A stretch of 5,939 nucleotides of DNA. Origin: Bacteroides sp. CAG:1060 (GTDB lineage: Bacteria; Bacteroidota; Bacteroidia; Bacteroidales; UBA932). Position numbers and translations under genes: made by a program. Each line of letters starts with the position of its first letter. Position 1 is the stretch's first letter. Positions 1-5,939 of this stretch are shown here, piece after piece. The notes under the pieces were generated by a model. The model searched no databases, had not been told where the DNA came from, and saw nothing but the letters and a program-made list of their open reading frames with translations. The stretch covers positions 4,779-10,717 of the forward strand of contig HF986322.1 of NCBI GenBank assembly GCA_000432655.1, given 5' to 3'.

Positions 1-1
1 T

Positions 2-1405
2 GACGGGGTTGTGACAGAAGGTGTTTCCGCCCTTAATACCGTCGCTCTTACGGGAGAAAGCCTGCCACGGGATGTCAGCAAAGGAGACAATGTGATTTCC
101 GGATGCATTAATCTTACAGGCGTCATTGAGGTCCGCACGACCAAAGTGTTCGGGGAGAGCACGGTATCCAAGATTATCAGTCTTGTGGAATCGGCGGATG
201 AAAACAAGTCAAGAAGCGAGTCGTTCATCACCAGATTTGCAAAGGTATATACTCCGATCGTGGTTTTCCTTGCACTTGGAATTGCGTTTATCCCTGCGCT
301 GTTCGCGGAAGCAGGATTTGCCGCCGCATTCTCCAAATGGCTTGGCCGGGCGCTGATTTTCCTGGTAGTGTCCTGTCCGTGCGCATTGGTGATAAGTGTT
401 CCGCTTACTTTCTTCGGGGGTATAGGAGGGGCTTCGAGAAATGGAATCCTGGTGAAAGGCAGCAATTATCTTGATGCTCTTTCCAAAATGGATACGGTCG
501 TATTTGACAAGACCGGTACCCTTACATACGGACAGTTTGAGGTGGAGGCGGTCCATCCGGATCATTTTGATGAAAAACAGCTTCTGCACCTTGCCGCTCA
601 TGTGGAGCATTATACGACACATCCGATAGGGGCGGCCCTGCGTAATGCTTTCCCTGAAGAAGCGGTGGACGGCTGTGATGTGTCGGATGTGGAGGAGATC
701 TCCGGACAAGGTGTACGGGCCCGGGTCAACGGTCAGGTGGTCTGCGTAGGAAATTCCAAGATGATGGACAGCATAGGCGCCAAATGGCACGATTGCAATA
801 AGGTCGGCACTATCATACATGTAGCTGTGGACGGGGTGTATGTGGGACATATCATCATCAACGACAAGATAAAGGAAGACAGTAGGGATGCTGTTTCCAG
901 GCTCAGAGCGCTTGGAGTGCGGAAGATTGTCATGCTTACCGGAGACCGGCGGGAAGTGGGGGAGGATGTCGCTTCCAAACTTGGCATTGATGAGTGTCAC
1001 ACCGAATTGCTGCCATCTGACAAGGTGGATTATGTGGAGCGGTATCTTGCCTCGAAGCCTCAGGGACGCTGCCTTGCTTTTGTGGGAGACGGCATAAATG
1101 ATGCTCCCGTGCTTAAGCGTGCCGATATCGGAATAGCGATGGGCGGTCTTGGGAGTGATGCTGCCATTGAGGCTGCGGATGTGGTGCTCATGGATGACAA
1201 ACCGGTCAAGATAGCGGAAGCGGTGATGATTGCGCACCGGACCTTAAGGATTGCACAGGAGAACGTCTGGTTTGCTATCGTGGTGAAAGTGAGCGTGTTG
1301 CTGCTAGCTACACTGGGGCTTGGCACGATGTGGATGGCGGTTATGGCAGATGTCGGAGTGACAGTGCTTGCGGTGCTCAATGCCATGCGGGCGTTGAGAA
1401 AATAA
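2..1405 (+). CDS. Zn(II)/Cd(II)/Pb(II)-translocating P-type ATPase (P1B-2, ZntA/CadA type), 5'-truncated by the window edge
   Basis: Inner-membrane pump that exports soft divalent metals from the cytoplasm using ATP. The frame is already open at base 2, so the N-terminus (any metal-binding domain, first membrane helices, start of the actuator domain) lies outside; about 468 residues of a usual 620-730 are present. Counting from the codon at base 11: actuator TGES 14-17; membrane helices about 81-100 and 112-135, the latter with the metal-binding CPC at 122-124; phosphorylation motif DKTGT 166-170 (Asp166); the HP motif of the nucleotide-binding domain at His204-Pro205; the hinge GDGIND 359-364; and two last helices about 418-457. 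These last helices carry N418-x7-K426 and D447-x-G449, the P1B-2 signature, which argues against Cu or Co transport. No frameshift is seen and the gene ends at TAA. There is no hairpin after the stop, so readthrough into the next gene is possible. Family call very sure; exact metal is inferred. Confidence 0.96.
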   Translation, partial: DGVVTEGVSALNTVALTGESLPRDVSKGDNVISGCINLTGVIEVRTTKVFGESTVSKIISLVESADENKSRSESFITRFAKVYTPIVVFLALGIAFIPALFAEAGFAAAFSKWLGRALIFLVVSCPCALVISVPLTFFGGIGGASRNGILVKGSNYLDALSKMDTVVFDKTGTLTYGQFEVEAVHPDHFDEKQLLHLAAHVEHYTTHPIGAALRNAFPEEAVDGCDVSDVEEISGQGVRARVNGQVVCVGNSKMMDSIGAKWHDCNKVGTIIHVAVDGVYVGHIIINDKIKEDSRDAVSRLRALGVRKIVMLTGDRREVGEDVASKLGIDECHTELLPSDKVDYVERYLASKPQGRCLAFVGDGINDAPVLKRADIGIAMGGLGSDAAIEAADVVLMDDKPVKIAEAVMIAHRTLRIAQENVWFAIVVKVSVLLLATLGLGTMWMAVMADVGVTVLAVLNAMRALRK

Positions 1406-1434
1406 TTTGTATTTAGATATTTTAATTATATTTG
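1406..1434 (+). promoter_or_regulatory. Candidate Bacteroidota-type promoter for the Dabb/glycine-zipper gene pair
   Basis: The 51-bp gap after the ATPase is strongly AT-rich. It contains TATATTTG at 1427-1434, an exact match to the Bacteroidota -7 consensus TAnnTTTG. An upstream TTTG at 1406-1409 could be the -33 element, but the spacer is 17 nt where 19-21 is usual. A start point a few bases past 1434 would give a leader of roughly 10-20 nt before the ATG at 1457. The match is by eye, and AT-rich DNA yields such boxes by chance. Confidence 0.5.
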
Positions 1435-1456
1435 CGTGGAACAAAACTGAACTATT

Positions 1457-1768
1457 ATGGTCAAACACATTATTTTATGGACTCTCAAGAGTGAGTTGTC
1501 CGATGCGGAAAAGTCTATAGTGAAGGCGGGAATCAAGGAGGGGTTGGAGTCTTTGGTGGGTGTTGTTCCTGGTCTTCTTGAAGTTAACGTTCAGGTGGAT
1601 GGCAGGCTTTTGTCGTCAAACGCAGATGTCATGCTGGACTGCACACTGGAGTCTGAAGAAGCTCTCAAAGCATATTCTGTCCATCCTGCTCATGTGGCCG
1701 TTGCCGATTCGAAGGTACGCCCGTTTACGTCTGTCAGAAGTTGTTTTGATTATATCTGTGAGTTATGA
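1457..1768 (+). CDS. Dabb family (stress-responsive alpha/beta barrel) protein
   Basis: A 103-residue cytosolic protein of the Dabb family, small dimeric ferredoxin-like alpha/beta barrels; the biochemical role of most bacterial members is unknown. The sequence shows the family pattern: an opening beta strand with the typical Lys-His pair (MVKHIILW, 1-8), an amphipathic helix about 15-34, a second strand about 40-48, a third strand about 56-64 (ADVMLDCTLE), a helix from 66 containing the HPAH stretch (76-79) that precedes the last helix and the closing segment RPF (88-90). There is no signal peptide or membrane segment. Length is normal for a single-domain member. No Shine-Dalgarno precedes the ATG, as is usual in Bacteroidota; the start is chosen because the family begins at this MVKH. 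Its stop overlaps the next ATG (ATGA), suggesting translational coupling. Function not assigned. Confidence 0.88.
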   Translation: MVKHIILWTLKSELSDAEKSIVKAGIKEGLESLVGVVPGLLEVNVQVDGRLLSSNADVMLDCTLESEEALKAYSVHPAHVAVADSKVRPFTSVRSCFDYICEL

Positions 1769-2385
1769 GAACATTGTTTCACGTTTTGATTTTAGTGATT
1801 CTGGGCATACTCATTGTTCAGAATGTCTCTTATGCATCGGAGCCTGTGGTGATAGAGAAAAGTGGAAGATGGATCAAAGTGGACGGTGAAAAACTTGGGA
1901 AGGAAGCTTCGTTAGCGTACATCTCTGATAATTTTGGTGCAGATGCATCCGCACGATGGGTTCATAACTCAAAAATCAGGAATGCCGGCATGATTACGGC
2001 AATCAGCGGCGGTGCGGTAGCTGGGATCAGTGGAGGATTGTGCATTGCTTATTTTGTTGGCGGAGCTGTTGGCAAAGGATTTGAGGGAGTGATAGGCGGC
2101 ATCTTCGGAGTTATTGGCGGAGGGACCTCCGGGACGGCTGAAGGCGGAACAACTGCCGGAGGTGCCAGTGGAACCGATGAATTGCTTGGAGCGGCGTCAG
2201 CTTTAGGGATTACCTGCATAGTGAGCAGTGTGGCTTGTTGTACGGGTGTAGTGCTGCTTTGTGTCGGCGACACCAATCTGAAAAAGATGGTTAAAGGCTT
2301 CAATGTGGCTCAGGTCGGCGGCGTGCCGGTGCAGCTTTCTCTTGGCCCGCAGAGCTGTGGCTTCGGACTTGCTCTGAAGTTCTGA
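1765..2385 (+). CDS. Exported/membrane glycine-zipper protein of unknown function
   Basis: I do not recognise a named family. The 206-residue protein starts with a hydrophobic segment (about 4-21) followed by SYA at 22-24, a plausible signal-peptidase I site after Ala24. Residues 28-72 are polar and mixed. Residues 75-166 are a long Gly/Ala/Ser-rich hydrophobic stretch with GxxxG-type repeats (two GVIGG copies at 108-112 and 115-119), a flexible Gly/Thr segment at 118-137, and a second hydrophobic segment at 146-168 containing a Cys-Cys pair (158-159). The C-terminus (about 187-206) alternates hydrophobic and small residues and ends in Phe. Bacteroidota contain many small proteins of this layout: signal peptide, paired glycine-rich helices, short basic linker, and a C-terminal segment of the LxLGxxxxGxGLxLxF kind. 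That likeness is from memory of the pattern, not a database match. It overlaps the Dabb gene by 4 bp and is followed by a terminator. An envelope location is likely; function is unknown. Confidence 0.8.
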   Translation: MRTLFHVLILVILGILIVQNVSYASEPVVIEKSGRWIKVDGEKLGKEASLAYISDNFGADASARWVHNSKIRNAGMITAISGGAVAGISGGLCIAYFVGGAVGKGFEGVIGGIFGVIGGGTSGTAEGGTTAGGASGTDELLGAASALGITCIVSSVACCTGVVLLCVGDTNLKKMVKGFNVAQVGGVPVQLSLGPQSCGFGLALKF

Positions 2386-2414
2386 TTCAAGTACGAGTTT
2401 AATCTGACAAATAA

Positions 2415-2450
2415 CCCCGAAAGTTTCACGAATGTGACTTTCGGGGTTTT
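2415..2450 (+). terminator. Rho-independent terminator between convergent gene sets
   Basis: The perfect 9-bp arms CCCCGAAAG (2415-2423) and CTTTCGGGG (2438-2446) are extended inside by TCAC/GTGA (2426-2429 / 2434-2437) around a GAAT loop, with a two-T bulge on the left arm. TTTT follows at 2447-2450. It lies 29 bp after the stop of the glycine-zipper gene. On the opposite strand the stem is followed by TTATTTGT, a weaker U-tract, so it may also stop transcripts leaving subunit K, whose stop codon is 27 bp from the stem. Confidence 0.88.
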
Positions 2451-2476
2451 GTTGCAATCTTATGCGTTCTCTTTTC

Positions 2477-4652
<2,176 letters not shown>

Positions 4653-4656
<4 letters not shown>

Positions 4657-5261
4657 ATCTCTTCCTCCTTTTCTTCTTCTTCGTGCCTTGTCTTGACTAT
4701 CTTTGAGGCCGCTTTGGAGAGATTTTCTTCGTCCTCCATGTATCGCTTGATCTTGCGAATGGCTTCCTGATACCCCGGAATCTGCACCTTCTCATAGAGA
4801 TTTACTTTCTGAGTGGTCTTCTTGCGGTTGAATTCCAGGATGTCTCTTTTTCTCATATACACTTCAGACTCTATACCGAGTCGTGTGAGTTTCTTGAGTA
4901 TATTGACTCCATCCGCATACCATGCCGGTTTGGTGAAGGCGTTGAACTCTTTGAGCGAATAGTGGATTTCTCCGAGTTTCGGAGTGTTGACTCCTGCTAC
5001 TTTGACGGTCTGAAGTTCCACGTCTGTAATGGTAATCAGTCCGGGCTCAAACTCGTTCCACAGAGCGGAAAGATAGTCGTATTCAGAGATGGCACGTTCC
5101 AGTTCTTCAGCGAGCCTCCTGGCTTCTGCTTTTGCAGTCTGCACGCTCGAACGCAGGGCCGCTTCCTTGTTCTTCAAGGTCGGCAGGGCATTCTTACGCA
5201 CCTTCAGCTGTTTCCCGAGGTTCGTTAAAGAAGTTTTATTGTATTGAAACTTGATTGCCAC
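4653..5261 (-). CDS. ntpD: V/A-type ATP synthase subunit D (central rotor shaft)
   Basis: Central shaft that turns inside the A3B3 catalytic head and transmits rotation to the membrane ring. The 202 residues show the expected plan: an N-terminal helix starting MAIKFQYNKTSL and running through about 70 with the conserved KNKEAALR stretch (30-37), a less conserved middle (about 73-120) and a C-terminal helix (about 132-190) containing EFNRKKTTQKVNLYE (143-157), the counterpart of the family's RRTNALE region. The tail 194-201 is almost all glutamate. The start codon is GTG at 5261, chosen because it gives the family N-terminus and lies 6 bp after the subunit B stop. No strong Shine-Dalgarno is seen; a GGAAG about 13-14 nt upstream is too far. 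The stop overlaps the subunit I start by 4 bp. Confidence 0.95.
4664..4669 (-). promoter_or_regulatory. Shine-Dalgarno site for subunit I inside the end of subunit D
   Basis: On the - strand AGGAGG lies 7 nt upstream of the ATG at 4656, near-ideal spacing. It supports that start over the in-frame ATG at 4644. The bases are also Lys and Glu codons of the acidic tail of subunit D, so a purine run here could arise from coding alone. No other gene start in the window has a comparable site. Confidence 0.6.
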
Positions 5262-5267
5262 GATAAA

Positions 5268-5939
5268 TTATTTCTTCCAATATTTGTCGATGAATACCTG
5301 TTTGATGCCTGTCTCCGCCGGGCTGAAATATTTGGCGAATATTTCCCATGCCGTGTCGAGCATTTCTTCAATTCCGATGTTTACATCTATGGACAGAAGC
5401 CTTGTCGCGTATTCCTTGGCGTAGTCAAGACACCTGAGGTCATAGTCCGAAAGATCGAAACCGTTCTCCATCTTGGTCTTTGCGTTCTGGGCGTCAGCAT
5501 ACAGACGGACACCTGCATTCATTACCTGTGAATGGTCCTCTCTGGTCTTCTTGCCCTGCACGAGCTGTTTGAGTCGGCTCAACGAACGGAACGGGTCGAT
5601 GATGACCTTTCCGGAGTCGGAGTCGGCACGCAGGAACAGCTGTCCCTCGGTGATATATCCGGTATTGTCCGGGATGGCGTGAGTGATGTCCCCGTCATTG
5701 AGGGTCGTGACCGCTATGATGGTGATGGAACCTCCGTCAGGTAGCTGTACAGCCTTTTCATATATCTTGGCAAGGTCTGAGTACAGGGAACCAGGCATGG
5801 AATCCTTGGACGGAATCTGGTCCATACGGTTGGATACGATGGACAGGGCATCCGCATAGAGTGTCATGTCGGTGAGCAGTACAAGGACCTTTTCGTTCTT
5901 GTCCACAGCGAAATACTCTGCGGCGGTAAGCGCCATATC
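5268..5939 (-). CDS. ntpB: V/A-type ATP synthase subunit B, C-terminal part (cut by the window edge)
   Basis: Regulatory, non-catalytic subunit of the A3B3 head of the V/A-type ATPase. The frame is open to the last base of the window, so only the last 223 residues of roughly 430-460 are present; the methionine at 5936 is internal, within the conserved MALTAAEY motif. Counting from that Met: VLVLLTDMT (17-25), which is the Walker-B-region strand in this family; PGSLYSDLAKIYE (48-60); ITHAIPDNTGYITEGQ (84-99), a hallmark of the B subunit; and SLSRL (118-122), whose Arg121 aligns with the arginine finger (Arg350 in Enterococcus hirae NtpB) that reaches the catalytic site of subunit A. The C-terminal helical domain follows and ends at TAA. 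Spacing to subunit D is 6 bp. The upstream genes expected from known clusters (A, then a DUF2764 protein and E) would lie beyond the right edge. Confidence 0.96.
   Translation of the reverse strand, partial: DMALTAAEYFAVDKNEKVLVLLTDMTLYADALSIVSNRMDQIPSKDSMPGSLYSDLAKIYEKAVQLPDGGSITIIAVTTLNDGDITHAIPDNTGYITEGQLFLRADSDSGKVIIDPFRSLSRLKQLVQGKKTREDHSQVMNAGVRLYADAQNAKTKMENGFDLSDYDLRCLDYAKEYATRLLSIDVNIGIEEMLDTAWEIFAKYFSPAETGIKQVFIDKYWKK

Noticed and set aside
209..1237. A 342-codon open frame on the - strand opposite the P-type ATPase
   Set aside because: The + strand frame carries every P-type ATPase motif. The antisense product is rich in His, Arg and Ser with no recognisable domain, so it is a shadow frame.

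Overview
The window looks like a piece of a Bacteroidota (probably Bacteroidales) chromosome. Four things point there: a V/A-type ATPase cluster in the compact order B-D-I-K, a TAnnTTTG-type promoter box, mostly no Shine-Dalgarno sequence in front of the genes, and a small secreted glycine-rich protein with the C-terminal layout common in that phylum. The genus cannot be named from the sequence alone.

Left half, + strand (about 2-2385). The first gene is the 3' two thirds of a heavy-metal P-type ATPase. It carries every catalytic motif of the family and the N(x7)K / DxG signature of the Zn(II)/Cd(II)/Pb(II) exporters (ZntA/CadA type). A 51-bp AT-rich gap with a Bacteroidota-like promoter follows. 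Then come a 103-aa Dabb (stress-responsive A/B barrel) protein and, overlapping its stop codon by 4 bp, a 206-aa exported or membrane protein with a glycine-zipper region.

Middle (2386-2476). The two gene sets converge here. The gap holds one strong hairpin terminator (2415-2450) that ends the + strand genes and may also stop transcripts arriving from the - strand.

Right half, - strand (5939 down to 2477). Four tightly packed genes encode a rotary V/A-type ATPase: the C-terminal part of subunit B (cut by the window edge), the rotor shaft D, the membrane stator I (a-type) and the rotor-ring proteolipid K. Spacings are 6 bp (B-D), a 4-bp overlap (D-I) and 23 bp (I-K), so this reads as one operon ending at K. 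Subunit K keeps every residue that coordinates Na+ in the Enterococcus hirae NtpK ring, so the enzyme is predicted to be Na+-coupled rather than H+-coupled. No genes for subunits C or F lie downstream, matching the reduced layout known from chlamydiae, spirochaetes and Bacteroidota.

Most of the window is ordinary housekeeping sequence. I see no mobile element, CRISPR array, tRNA or rRNA, and no convincing new system. The points most worth checking are the ion specificity of the ATPase, the uncharacterised Dabb/glycine-zipper gene pair, and a Shine-Dalgarno sequence embedded in the glutamate-rich tail codons of subunit D.
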